Shown: piece after piece, positions 43,798 to 54,943 of the stretch | Numbering within the stretch: position 1 is the first letter of the stretch | How the letters are laid out: every line of letters begins with the position of its first letter | Origin: Molanna angustata | Taxonomy: Eukaryota; Arthropoda; Insecta; Trichoptera; Molannidae | Direction: 5' to 3' | Length of the DNA: 64,000 nt | Assembly: GCA_963576475.1 (NCBI GenBank) | Contig: OY754968.1 | Span: 13,248,616-13,312,615, forward strand | Notes under the pieces: generated by a model | The model's input: only the letters and a program-made list of their open reading frames with translations | Told to the model about the DNA's origin: nothing | Databases searched by the model: none | Translations under genes and position numbers: made by a program

Positions 43798-44420
43798 CAA
43801 GTGATGGCCACAACCCATTCTTTTTTATATATTGCTTTAAAGTGTGAATGAACAATTACAATAACAATTTCTGCAAGCATGGACTATGCGAAATGGTTTT
43901 AAATATGACTGTTTATCAACGTTGTAAAGAGATTGGTTTTGCCACAACCCCCATTTTTATATATTATCATCGAAAACAAATTGTAATATGTACCTATTGA
44001 AAATTTAGTAATTTTGGATGTTGGGATGTGGTTAAAATTTGATTAAATAATGTACTGAAAAGATCTAGTGTTGGTCACATCCCATTCGTTTTTATATTTT
44101 TTCATCAAGTGTGCATTATATTTTTGCACAATTAGACTGATAGACTTAAAATTTACACAAAAGTCTACATTAACGAAGAAGAAGAAGACTTAAACTAAAG
44201 TTAATAGTATTTTATTTGAATATAAACGTTGTGAAGAGTTCAGTAATGGCCACAACGCCCATTCTTTAAATATCGTCAACGAAATCAAATATGAAGGTGT
44301 TGAAAATTATTCAAAATAGGATGATATAAATGGTTTAAATTTGATTAAACAAAAGTATTGAAAAGATTCTAGTGCAGGTTACATCGTCACATCCCACATC
44401 CCATTCGTTTTTACATACCT
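43798..44420 (+). repeat. Tandem array of Helentron-like 3' ends, period about 130-170 bp
   Basis: The motif GTGTTGGTCACATCCCATTCG or variants (GATGGCCACAACCCATTC, TTTTGCCACAACCCCCA) recurs at about 43,802, 43,934, 44,067, 44,240 and 44,372. Each is followed by a T-rich stretch and preceded by AAAAGATCTAG- or AAAGAG-like sequence. This is the same 3' hairpin as in the Helentron-like elements, iterated five times. Confidence 0.6.
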
Positions 44421-44454
44421 ATGTATTTTCATCAAGTGTGCATATCGTTAATAA

Positions 44455-44810
44455 TATTTCTGCACAGTTAGACTTAAAACTAACCCAAAAGTCTAAATAA
44501 AAAAGAGAAGAATAAGTATAAGACTATAAGAAATAGTTTGTATAAAAAACTATCCCAATGGTCTACATAAAATAAGAAAAAATACATAAAATAGAAGAAT
44601 TAGACTATTGAAAATAGATTGTATAAAAACTGACTAAAAGGTCTTCATAAAAGAAGAAGAAGATTAATCTATAGGAAATAGTTTGTATAAAATTCACCAA
44701 AGTTCTACATAAAATAAAAAAAAACGAATAAAAAGACTAAAGGAAATAGTTTGTGTAAAAACTGTAAGGTCTACATAAAATTAAGAAGAAAAAGAATTAG
44801 ACTCCATGAA
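44455..44810 (+). repeat. Tandem array, period about 65-80 bp
   Basis: GAAATAGTTTGTATAAAAA-like blocks recur at about 44,531, 44,611, 44,676 and 44,744, each followed by a GGTCTACATAAAA-like block and an AAGAAGAA run. Confidence 0.65.
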
Positions 44811-45009
44811 CCGTCGCTTCAGACCCTTCAGAACCTCCCGTCCCTTCAGGCCCTTCAGTACCTCCCGTCCCTTCAGGCCCTTTTATATCTCCCGTCCATT
44901 CAGGCCCTTCAGTACCTCCCGTCTCTTCAGGCCCTTTTATACCTCCCGTCCCTTCAGGCCCTTTAGTGCATCCCTTCCCTTCATTACATCCCGTCCCTTC
45001 AGTCGCTTA
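44811..45009 (+). repeat. 27-bp minisatellite with 54-bp higher-order pattern
   Basis: The unit CCGTCCCTTCAGGCCCTTCA plus GTACCTC repeats about seven times. Alternate units carry CAGTACCTC and TTATATCTC, giving a 54-bp higher-order repeat. Because 27 is divisible by three, two frames stay open (71 codons each), but the peptides are pure repeat and I do not call a gene. Confidence 0.85.
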
Positions 45010-45019
45010 AGAAAAGTTT

Positions 45020-45610
45020 AAATTCAGAAACCATCCTGGAAGAACCGCGAAGAGATGAAAGGACCTTCTTTTCCTAGGATAATTCCCCCTTCAAAGGTAA
45101 AATGACTAAATACACGAAGAAGAAGAAGAAGAAAAAAGTTTAAATCCAGAATCCTGCGATGAGACGGAAGGACAATTGGACCTTCTTCTCCCAGGTTAGT
45201 CCACCTTCATAGGTAAAATGACCAAATACACGATTAAGAAGAAGAAAAAAGTTTAAATCCAGAAACCTGCGAAGAGATAGAAGGGCAGTTGGACCTTCTT
45301 CTCCCAGGATACTCCAATTTCATAGGTAAAATGACCAAATACACGACGAAGAAGAAGAAGAAGAAAGTTTTAATCCAGAAATCTGCGAAGTGATGGAAGG
45401 AAAATTGGACCTTCATCTCCCAGGATAGTTCATCTTCATAGGTAAGATGACCAAATACACGATGAAGAAAAAGAAGAAAAAAGTCTAAATCCAGAAACCT
45501 GCGAAGAGATGGAAGGAAAATGGGACCTTCTTCTCCCAGGATAGTCCACCTTCATAGGTAAAATGACCAAATACACGAAGATGAAGAAGAATAAGAAAAA
45601 AGTTTAAATC
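45020..45610 (+). repeat. 116-bp minisatellite, five copies
   Basis: The marker AAATACACGA recurs at about 45,108, 45,224, 45,337, 45,453 and 45,569, with steps of 113-116 bp. Each unit contains GTTTAAATCCAGAAACCTGC, a GACCTTCTTCTCCCAGGAT block and an AAGAAGAAG run. Confidence 0.85.
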
Positions 45611-46510
45611 CAGAAACCATCCCGGGCACACGCTCGACAATTCACCAAAGTTTCATTGTAATCGGACAATCGGTTTAGGAGCACATCGCATACAATTTTC
45701 CGATAGGAAATCAGTATATTGTTGATTTGTAAGTAAATAGTAATAGGTAGGTACCTACTTACAACAATGTTCTAAATAAATTCGATTCATAACAAATTTT
45801 ATTTGAATATCAGAATCTTTCCGTTACCATAGAAACCATTCCAACACGTAAAAAATATCAAATAGTTTGAGACATTTTTGGAATATGTAGGTACCTACAT
45901 TGGTTTGTTCGATGCCATAAAAATGAAAATTGTCAGAAAAATCAAATATTATTTACAAATTATGCAATTTTATTATGCCTATATCTTTACTTATAATAAA
46001 CACATTTTTACAATATATGACTTAAAACTTGCCGTGATGCCTTGTGTTTCATTTTATTATTTCATAATTACATTTATTTCAAAGGTTTATTATTTTCAAG
46101 AACATATTCATTCGGTGGGAAAATGAAATATTGTATGAAAAGATATTAAAATGGCGGCGTTTATGTACAAAAGGCTTACTTTAAAAATAAGTTAAACATT
46201 ATAATTATACCAAATATTCACCATGTTTTTCACTTAAACGCTAAGTTATACTTCAAAATATTTTTTTATTTGTGTAAATACGTACTTTTAACTTTTAAAC
46301 TAACAGATATTTGCGTGCAAAATGTACACTTTTTTGACAGATATGACTTGGAAAATTTTGTATGATAAAAATAAATAATTATTGAAATATTTTTAAAATT
46401 CAGCATTTTTATCGCATTATTTTTAGCGTGACACTGCATCAGGTATACTGGTACATGTTCGCACATAAATTAGATTTTTAGATGGTCTTGGTTTTTCAGA
46501 AGGCGTGAGA

Positions 46511-46512
<2 letters not shown>
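45611..46512. other. No gene seen; transposon-end-like motif
   Basis: CACCAAAGTTTCATTGTAAT then CGGACAATCGGTTTAGGAG (about 45,642-45,683) resembles common 3'-end sequences of insect repeats. The rest is AT-rich. A segment at 46,243-46,295 is shared with 1,710-1,770. Confidence 0.4.
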
Positions 46513-46553
<41 letters not shown>

Positions 46554-46557
46554 ACAC
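46513..46557. repeat. (CA)n microsatellite
   Basis: About 20 CA units with one GA interruption near the end. Confidence 0.9.
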
Positions 46558-46679
46558 TAACATATTGTTTGCTTTATTACTTTAGATTTGTATCATTCAT
46601 TTTACATATATTTTTTTTACTCTTGTTTACCTACTCTTCTTTTATAATATGTGAAAATATGAAAATTACAGCTGAATAA

Positions 46680-46760
46680 AGATACTCAACTGTGTGAAAT
46701 AACAGTCCCAGAACAGGCTTTTGCCTAGCGGGGCGTTATTAGTTTATATATGATATATTT
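46680..46760 (+). repeat. LINE 3'-end fragment
   Basis: ACAGTCCCAGAACAGGCTTT then TGCCTAGCGGGGCGTTATTA matches the LINE end at 52,270-52,310. Confidence 0.5.
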
Positions 46761-47347
46761 GTTTTTTTGTATTAATAATACAAAATATAGAAAGGATATT
46801 TTTGAAAATATCATATTTAGAATAAAAAAGCCTCTTAGTGAAGTGATATTTGATTTTAAAATATAGAGGTTAATTTTATTACAATAATGTCATTCGGTTT
46901 TCCCCATATCCGTAATAGATACAAGAAACCGTCAAGAAGTATGATTGATGGAATGAAATTTCCAATAATTCGGCTAAAAGAAATGATTTTTAATAATAAT
47001 AATAATTCTTTCTATCAAACGACCGTATTCTCTCTCCACGGCACTGTGATCGAGAAAACGTTGAAAAATAAATCATAACCTCTCAGTTTCAAAACTTACA
47101 TCATTAATAAAATATTTCCAAACAATTAAGTTTTATACAATAAGACCTGCACATTATACCTATGTTCAAATATTGTAGCTATTAATATTTCTTGGATATT
47201 CAACAAATTATTTCAAATCACTTGACACTCTTTTATGTATATGTTAATTTCTTTATTCTCAAGAAGATAGAAATTTATTTTGTTTAGGTTGGTACAAGGG
47301 ACTACCTTGGATAAATTATATTTATTCGACACATCCTCACACCCTGA
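46761..47347. other. AT-rich DNA, no gene seen
   Basis: A 63-codon frame at 46,887-47,078 has no recognisable motif. Confidence 0.4.
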
Positions 47348-47396
47348 TCAAGTGGCAATTTTCTTCCAACAAGTGTTGAAGAAAATTGCCACTTGA
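47348..47396. repeat. 19-bp perfect hairpin
   Basis: TCAAGTGGCAATTTTCTTC pairs exactly with its reverse complement at 47,378-47,396 across an 11-nt loop. A related single arm, AAGTGGCAAGTT, is at 31,391. Confidence 0.8.
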
Positions 47397-47444
47397 GAGT
47401 GCGGCAAGATTTGCGTAAGAAATTAATTGAAATCATAATCTTCC

Positions 47445-47517
47445 CTTCTGGACATATCGAACCCAGGACGCCGACAACTAAACCAGACAGCTTACAACTT
47501 ATGCCACGGAGGTCGAC
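47445..47517 (-). repeat. tRNA-like SINE head, family 3
   Basis: On the minus strand, TGGCATAAGTTGTAAGCTG (A-box-like) is followed by TGGGTTCGATATGTCC (B box). No full cloverleaf is convincing. Confidence 0.5.
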
Positions 47518-47643
47518 AATTTTTCACAGCATATCTCACACTGTGGGGTAACTAGCGACAGGTCTGCGCGTGTGCATGACCTTATAAAAAGAAGTACGAC
47601 CCATGCGAGTATGCCCAAACACCAATTCTCTTTCTCACCTAAA

Positions 47644-48580
47644 GCCGCGTTGACACAGTCAGAGTGCGCTCGGATCGAGCACACTCGGATACCTACTCGG
47701 ACGTTACTCGTATTATGTCAACCGGTAATTCGAGCCCGCTCGGATGACGGCGTCCGATCCGTGTAGACTTGGACCACGTCCTATTGTTCCGAGTTAACTC
47801 GTATAGGAGTAGTGAAACAAAATGGTGGACAACGACAAACATATGTCATCTCGTGGTAAAAAAAAGTGGTCCCAGCGCGATACCGCTAATTTTTTTAGAA
47901 TTATACGAAGCGGAAGAAGTTCTATGGAACGTTAAATTAAAATATTATAAAAATAAAGACACTCGGCAGTGCCATTTGTACTTCACGAAGGAAATTTTCA
48001 GATGCGCCCTTCTTTGTACGCTTTAAAATCCATTGACGGGTCCAAATTTTCCTTATGCGTTTGTAGAAGCATATTTCCTTTGAATCCTTTACTTACCATT
48101 TTGGGTGACAATAAGTGTCAAGTTAAAAATGATCAGTACAAGTTTGAAGACCACTGCGTGTGGATGTGTGGACAGAAAAGAAATCAATCAGTGAACCAAG
48201 AATAAAGAAGCATCGGTGAGATCGTTTATAATACAGTCCACTACCTAAGATCTTTAATACCCATCACCTGATGTTTTCTACAGCGTTGCTTATTTTTTTT
48301 TCCTTGCAGTGGTTTTCTATCTCTTTTATAAATGTGTCTGCAACAACTCCAACACCTTGCAGAAACAGATCTGTCTTTGCCATATTTATGACCTTAAAAA
48401 CGAGTAAAAAAACTTGCGTTAAATGAAAACTAACACCTTACAGCAACAGAGCTGTCGCAGTTATGATTTTGAATCCGAGTTAAAAAGTTTGTGTGTAAAC
48501 CGCTATCCGTGTACACTCGGATGAAGCTTACTCATACGAGTCCACTCGGTCCGAGCATACTTTGACTGTGTCAACGCGGC
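47644..48580. mobile_element. PIF/Harbinger-like DNA transposon relic
   Basis: The terminal inverted repeats are GCCGCGTTGACACAGTCA at 47,644 and TTGACTGTGTCAACGCGGC ending at 48,580. Inside them GAGTGCGCTCGGATCGAG and CTCGGTCCGAGCATACT are further inverted blocks. Flanks are TAA-rich, and a 3-bp TAA duplication is possible. The interior carries a broken MADF-like segment, the kind of accessory DNA-binding protein found with Harbinger transposases. No DDE transposase is present, so it is non-autonomous. Confidence 0.75.
47821..47990 (+). pseudogene. MADF-like DNA-binding segment, frameshifted
   Basis: One frame starts MVDNDKHMSSRGKKKWSQRD. At the T run near 47,890 the similarity moves to another frame: FLELYEAEEVLWNVKLKYYK, then NKDTR. 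The pattern (LY-x5-LWN, then YKN) is the MADF/Myb-SANT-like domain that accompanies PIF/Harbinger transposases. A small indel in the T run destroys it. Only the first third of such a protein is visible. Confidence 0.65.
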
Positions 48581-48789
48581 ATTAAAAAGGCAACATTTAG
48601 TATGGGTGGTGAACCTCATTGTTAATAGTGAGATGTTATTGTTGTCTGTTGTATTGTCGATTACCCGGCTAAGACACCCAAAAACGATGATTATAGATAC
48701 GAGTGGAAACACTATTCTAAACCGGTGCCTAATAGCATAAAAATAGATAGTTTTTGTATTTATCGAAATTCGTTAAATCAATCCCTTTA

Positions 48790-49170
48790 TTACATCGAAT
48801 ATTTTTTTAATTGCATATACGCAATCTCATTTAAAAACGTCATCTCATTTATAAGGACTGTTGCTTTCATTGTTTACAAATAAACTAATTTCTTAATAGA
48901 TGGTGTTACAAAAAAGGCTTTTCCGTTACTTCATAGATGGCAATAGTATTATTCCTTATTTTCAGGTGAATTATAACACACTATCCAAATATATAGAACA
49001 TTCAAAAATTACATTGAAAAGGGAACTCAATAAGAAGGCATAATTGGTGAACGTTGCGCAAGCGCATAAAGTGTTCACGTCATTCAGCCGATGACAGGTC
49101 GTAAGTCCTGTAAGTGCCTCGAGTTCCTGGTTCTTCTACAATATCCTAACTTCGTCTCACTTCAATAAAA
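48790..49170 (-). repeat. Diverged copy of the 7.7-kb foldback unit
   Basis: TTGGTGAACGTTGCGCAAGC and AGCCGATGACAGGTCGTAAG are shared with 8,571-8,632. The hairpin ACAGG-TCGTAAG-CCTGT is kept. Only one arm is present. Confidence 0.7.
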
Positions 49171-49409
49171 AATCTCCTTATTACACTTACTATTGAGAAT
49201 TATGTTTATACCTGACAAATTTTAATAATAATATTAAACCCTTCCTTGCACCAAATACGAAGTTATTTGTATTTCATAATTGTAATACATTTTGTAATTA
49301 CATTTTGAGTTTACAATTGAATAATATTATTGTCACAATAATGATTTAAGGTACCCAACTGCATATAGTAAATATTGTATTATTGTGTGGTGGGTGCATG
49401 GATGTAGAT

Positions 49410-49540
49410 GTAATGTATCAATATAATATTGTAAATCTTCAACCTCGAAACAGGCGTAGTCCTAGTGAGGTTGGAATAGTATCTGTAAATGATTTTATAA
49501 TTGTCGAGATGATATAAATAAATAAATAAATAATTATGAA
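49410..49540 (+). repeat. LINE 3' end with (AAAT)n tail
   Basis: AACCTCGAAACAGGCGTAGT then CCTAGTGAGGTTGGAATAGT, ending in ATAAATAAATAAATAAATAA, is typical of a CR1/Jockey-type 3' untranslated end. Confidence 0.5.
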
Positions 49541-49548
49541 ATGCGTAT

Positions 49549-49650
49549 TTAAATGATGCATGAATGTTGATGAAACGATGGATGCATGAAAAAATGTCCG
49601 TTTATTTCCCTTTACCTACACCGTAAGGGACATGGCGTGATGTAAGTTTG
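49549..49650 (+). pseudogene. RTE 3'-end scrap
   Basis: GATGCATGAATGTTGATGAA, then CCGTAAGGGACATGGCGTGA, matches the last coding part of the RTE at 58,670-58,760. Confidence 0.65.
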
Positions 49651-50282
49651 CTTGTATCTACATAATTTTATTAAAACACTTACCTAAATACGTATTTTAG
49701 TACTTTTTAAACCTGTTGTTTTTGAAGTAGAAAATATTATATAAGTCTGAGTATTTTTCTATATAACAAATTCTAATAAAATGTTTGAGTAATACTTCTT
49801 GGCTTAATTGTTGTAATATCAAGTTGAGCCTATTCTCATTGAAAATTAGGAAGTACTGGTCTCATACTTATTCATCTACGCAAGTATTGAAAAAGTTTTC
49901 GGCTAACTTGTTATTTGGGTTAATTGAAAGCCAATAGTAGTAAAATATTTATATTATAAACGATCATTTTGTAGGAATGACATTATACAACTACTCTAAT
50001 TCTGTGAAATATTTTTACGTAACTTTTCATATAGAAAAACGTTATTTAACGATTGTATGTTTTGTTTGATCAAACAATATCGATAATTTTTTCATGCATC
50101 TATAAAATTATACCTTTTCCATCATGTTTTATGTTCATTTACAATCATAAAAACCTAAAAAATTCCCAGTAAGAAGTTGCCTACCTTTATATTTTATACT
50201 CGTCAGACTTTTCCTGTTATAGTTTGGCTATTTAGAAAGGATGAATGTTGAATCCCCGACAAGGAGCAAAGACCACAATGAT
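49651..50282. other. AT-rich DNA, no gene seen
   Basis: Nothing recognised. Confidence 0.45.
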
Positions 50283-50440
50283 GGGTGGTGGCAGAGCGGT
50301 TAGCGCACTGGGTTTATTATCCAGTGGTTGAGAGTCCAAATCCTACTACGACCGATTTCGTTCACCTATAGCACAAGCATTCATGCTTAATTAAGGGAAT
50401 GTATGAGGATGTACTTGTTACTACAAGGACATATTTATTC
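50283..50440 (+). repeat. tRNA-derived SINE, family 2
   Basis: The A box GGCAGAGCGGTTAGCGCACT (50,290-50,309) is followed by a decayed B box, GAGAGTCCAAATCCTAC. The body CCTATAGCACAAGCATTCAT is shared with 36.5 and 62.8 kb. Confidence 0.75.
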
Positions 50441-51322
50441 TTTAAAAATTAATATAGCGAAGGGCCGACTTAAAAGTATAGTGAAAATAAAAATTATTAC
50501 AATGGCAATGTATATTAGACGAAGCATTGAATGTTCTTACTTATGTCAAGATAACTACTGTGATGTTCTTTGTTCTATTTATTATCTTTATTTAATGTGG
50601 TTTCAATATATATGACTCTTGAAATATTAAATTACGGTAATGTTAGTAGAATTATATAAGGTTTTACTTGGAAAGTATTTAAAAAATCAGTATATAATAA
50701 ATATGATTATTTGAATACATCTTGACTCACGTTTCCTAAATTAAAAATGCATTAAAAATATTCATATAAAATAAATATGTCATATAAAACATATTATATT
50801 TCCTCTTAGATACACTTTTATTTTAAATTTTTAATGGCTCTTTGCTACTGGCGTCATTAGACTATCCAAATGAATGAATGTAAATATATAAATGGTAAGG
50901 TATTAAGTAGAACATATTATAGAGCATGACTAAAATAGAACGACGGGTCGCTTAAATAAATACCAAGACAAGATGATAAAAGTATTCCTGTCAGATAGAC
51001 GCTCTAGTCTAGTGGAACAGGACGATAAATGGCCAGTCTCTTCCTATTGGACACCGGGTTTTAGAAAAATCTTCCAAAAACTTAGGAAGATTTTACCAAC
51101 ACTCTAGACAAACTTATATTAAGTAGACAAAACGGAAACCTTTCGAAAGTACCAATCTTTTTCCTAATCGGATTAAAACTTTTAAACGATTTACTGGGTA
51201 GTTATTCTATTTTAAAGAAATAGCGTAGGCTGTACTTATTATACAAATAATATTTCAATGGTTTTAGTATAAAAAGGTGTAAAAAAATACTATATTGCAG
51301 CATCATCATTTTATACTGCACT
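50441..51322. other. AT-rich DNA, no gene seen
   Basis: Nothing recognised. Confidence 0.45.
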
Positions 51323-51500
51323 ATTTTTTTTTTTTATTTTATTTTACATTACTTCTCGGGCAACTAACTACTATGTCAAATATTAATTAAACACGCACCC
51401 AATAATAAGTTGCCACATTCTGGAGACTTATATTAATCGTCTCTCAGATCCAGACTGAAAACACAATTAAAAACTGTGTCTCCACCGGGAATCGAATGTT
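51323..51500 (-). repeat. tRNA-derived SINE, family 1
   Basis: Reverse-complement copy of the body at 1,100-1,250 (CCACATTCTGGAGACTTATA), with an A-rich tail at the low-coordinate end. It is truncated just after the B box. Confidence 0.75.
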
Positions 51501-52035
51501 GTATATACAAAAGAGCGAGATCATTTCCTTATGATGATTTGTTCAGCAGGGCTACTCATGAAGTTGATTACAGTAAAATGAAGATCAGCTTCAGACTTTA
51601 GCAATCTTTGAGGTTAAATTAATTAAATAATAATATAAATTTACACAACAATTCTTGACAATTTCATGCTAAACGTAGATATAAAAAAAATCATGATTAA
51701 ATGTAGAGAAAAATTAATATTACATTATGATCGAGTACTGATATACACATTTTTAAGATTAAGGCAAGCTTATAACGTATTAAGAATTTGTATATCACAG
51801 ACAACTTTACCTCAAAACTGCACTAGTAGGTACATTTCCATATAAACATAACTTTACACAGATCCCAACAAACACGAACCACTAGACATGCAAATAACAT
51901 TAACTATACTGTACCAATTATGAAGATCTCATTTGGACAAATACAGTTTGAATTTATTGCCCCACGTATATTTGATAAACAAGACAATAGACAATATGTA
52001 ACATAAAGAATACACCACATCACAATTCCTTTATA
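51501..52035. other. AT-rich DNA, no gene seen
   Basis: Nothing recognised. Confidence 0.45.
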
Positions 52036-52372
52036 ATTCTTACAAAAAAATTGTTATTTGCTTCGGGCAGGCTCTATGCTGAGGAAGTTGTCCATCCTTA
52101 ACATCTGACTTATGAACTTTTATTTCATTTCTTATATTTAATCTAAAACTTCACTAAATCCTTTGTAATCTCTTTTTTAAACTACTTGAATGTAACATTT
52201 AACATCTATGTACCTTATATATTATGTATCCTCTATATGTTAATTTGTATACCCTATTGTATAAAATTAACAGTCCTAGAACAGGTTTAGCCTATTGGGG
52301 CGTTACTTACTTAACCTTAATACATATGTACAAATGTTTGTGTCTTAACAATAAATAAATAAATAAAATATA
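52036..52372 (+). mobile_element. 5'-truncated LINE 3' end
   Basis: The start encodes a GRLYAEEVVHP-like end (related to 43,500). It is followed by a 3' untranslated part with CAGTCCTAGAACAGGTTTAG and TATTGGGGCGTTAC, and an (AAAT)n tail at 52,352-52,370. Confidence 0.6.
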
Positions 52373-52757
52373 TCATTTGAACACTGGCAGGCTAATTGTA
52401 TTGTCAAACGGCAATTTCTTCGAACAAACCAGAATCAATGTTAAGAAATACTTTGTGTACAATGGTAAAATGGTAATGACGTGACAAAAAATACGTAAAA
52501 AGAAGAAATATCTAAACAGTTCATAGCAATGCTAGGAGAACAAAAAGATAAGGAGAGGAAAAAAAACAAAAAAACAAATTTACTGATTTAAGATTATTAT
52601 ACAAGCGCTCTTGCTTAATTTTAAGCTATACAAAACAAACAAATCGGTATGTAAAAAAAAAATTCTCGGGTTTTCCGCGTCAGTCGGTCTTGAATAAGAC
52701 CTTTTATCTTACGACGTTTTTCGCCTGAATACCACCAGGCACTTTCATATTTGATAA
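52373..52757. other. AT-rich DNA, no gene seen
   Basis: It includes GTCAAACGGCAATTTCTTCG (about 52,402), related to patches at 4.6 and 62.6 kb. Nothing else was recognised. Confidence 0.4.
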
Positions 52758-52985
52758 TCCAACTGTCGATTTGTTCAGGAGAACTTTGTTCTCTTAACAT
52801 ATCGACAATGTATCAAGCCAGAATACGCGCGCGAGAATTGTATGGAGAGGTCTACTTTTTTCACGGCTTTTCCAACTTTGAATTCAAAAAACACCAACTT
52901 AGAGGCTTCGCAGCATATATGTTCCATACACGGATTTACTCAGAATTCGGAGTAGAACATTTCGTGTGTCTGTGTGTGTGTGTGT

Positions 52986-53025
<40 letters not shown>

Positions 53026-53808
53026 CTGTGTGTGTGTGTGTGTCCGTCCCCCCCTTATAACTTTTGATCCGCTCAATTTACAGAGCCTAAAATTTCAGAA
53101 TATATAAACAGTTACAGGCCTACAAAACTTTTATACTCGGAATTTTGAATTTTTGTTTCAGTCAGGGGTTATCAACTTTTGAATTTTTATTTTTTTTTTC
53201 CCTATATCTCAGAAACCATAAAAGCTAGAACGCTGAAAATTGGTATAAACATAGACAAATACAAAATCTCAAATTAGTTTTTTCAAAAAAATTCCAGGGT
53301 TTCTCAAACATTTTTTATTAAGAAAAGTATTTTTTTTATGATAAATTTGAGTTTAACTGCCTATATTTCCATTTTTTTTTAAATATCGAAAAAAGCCGAA
53401 ACACCCCAACTAGATAATTTAATTTTATATAAAAAATATTAACATTGTAGCAGTACATCTCAATTTTTTTTTAACAATTTTTATAAAAATTGAATTTAGT
53501 GACGACATCGCTTCATACAATTTGTATGGTAGTCACCTATACACAATATCAAAGAAGACTTAATAGTTTGATACTTCATCTCTAAACATACAATATACAT
53601 ATACCATCATGCTGTTTTCATATTCCGGGTAGGAAAAAAAGACTGACCTCCATACTATCCTATCTTGACTACCTAGGTACATGTGTTGTATAGAAAACTA
53701 AATATCATAAAATAATAAATAATTTGTATTTATGGGTTTGGTACTTATTCTTCAACTACACATACTATCGCTGGCGACAGTTGGATCTCATGTGTTACAT
53801 GCAACTAG
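52758..53808 (+). mobile_element. Non-autonomous Helitron, copy B
   Basis: It begins TCCAACTGTCGAT after a host A and ends CATGTGTTACATGCAACTAG before a host T. A long GT microsatellite (about 52,970-53,042) lies internally. The 118-codon frame across it is mostly CVCV-type microsatellite translation and is not a gene. Copy C follows 91 bp downstream in the same orientation. Confidence 0.85.
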
Positions 53809-53899
53809 TTTATGTTAAATATACACAGATTTAGAGTCTATAATAGGCTAAATAGTTAATTTTTAAAATCTTTTCCACAGTACTATTAACAGATACTTA

Positions 53900-54943
53900 T
53901 CCAACTGTCGATTTGTTCAGGAGAACTTTGTTCTCTTAACATATCGACAATGTATCAAGCCAGAATACGCGAGAATTGTATGGAGAGGTCTACTTTTTTC
54001 ATGGATTTTCCAACTTTGAAGTCAAAAAACACCAACTTAGAGGCTTCGCAGCATATATGTTCCATACACGGATTTACTCAGAATTCGGAGTAGAACATTT
54101 CGTGTGTCTGTGTGTGTGTGTGTCTGTGTGTGTGTCTGTGTGTCTGTGTGTGTGTGTGTCTGTGTGTCCCCCCCCCCCTTATAACTTTTGATCCGCTCAA
54201 TTTACAGAGCCTAAAATTTCAGAATATATAAACAGTTACAGGCCTACAAAACTTTTATACTCGAAATTTTGAATTTTTGTTTCAGTCAGGGGTTATCAAC
54301 TTTTGAATTTTTATTTTATTTTTCCATATATCTCAGAAACCATAAACGGTAGAACGCTGAAAATTGGTACAAACATAGACAAATACAAAATCTCAAATTA
54401 GTAGTCAAATTAGTCAAAAAATTCCAGGGTTTCTCAAACATTTTTTATTAAGAAAAATATTTTTTTTATGATAAATTTATGAGTTTAACTGCCTATATTT
54501 CCAAAACTTTTACAATTATCGAAAAAAGCCGAAACACCCCAACTAGATAATTTAATTTTCTATAAAAAATATTAACATTGTAGAAGAAGATCTCAATTTT
54601 TTTTTAACAATTTTTTTAAAAATTGAATTTAGTGACGACATCGCTTCATACATTTTGTATGGCAGTCGCCTATACACAATATGTAAGAAGACTTAATAGT
54701 TTGTTACTTCATCTCCAAACATACATACATACCATCATGCAATTTGCATATTCTGGGTAGGAAAAAGGATCTTCTTCCATACTATCCTATCTTGACATAC
54801 ATACCTACATATGTTGTATAGAAAACAAAATATCTGAAAATATTCAATAATTTGTATCTATGGGTTTATAGTTTGGTACATATTCTTCAACTATACATAC
54901 TATCGCTATCGACAGTTGGATCTCATGTGTTACATGCAACTAG
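53900..54943 (+). mobile_element. Non-autonomous Helitron, copy C
   Basis: The ends are identical to copy B (TCCAACTGTCGAT; hairpin then CTAG), with host A before and host T after. The GT tract is shorter and ends in a C run (54,170-54,178). Confidence 0.85.

Noticed and set aside
44751..45021. Two overlapping 71-codon repetitive frames (SLQALQYLP and RPFRPF types)
   Set aside because: Both arise because the 27-bp minisatellite unit is a multiple of three; nothing suggests translation.
52751..53107. 118-codon frame in Helitron B
   Set aside because: Most of it is a translated GT microsatellite (CVCVCV), and the equivalent frames in other copies are not conserved.
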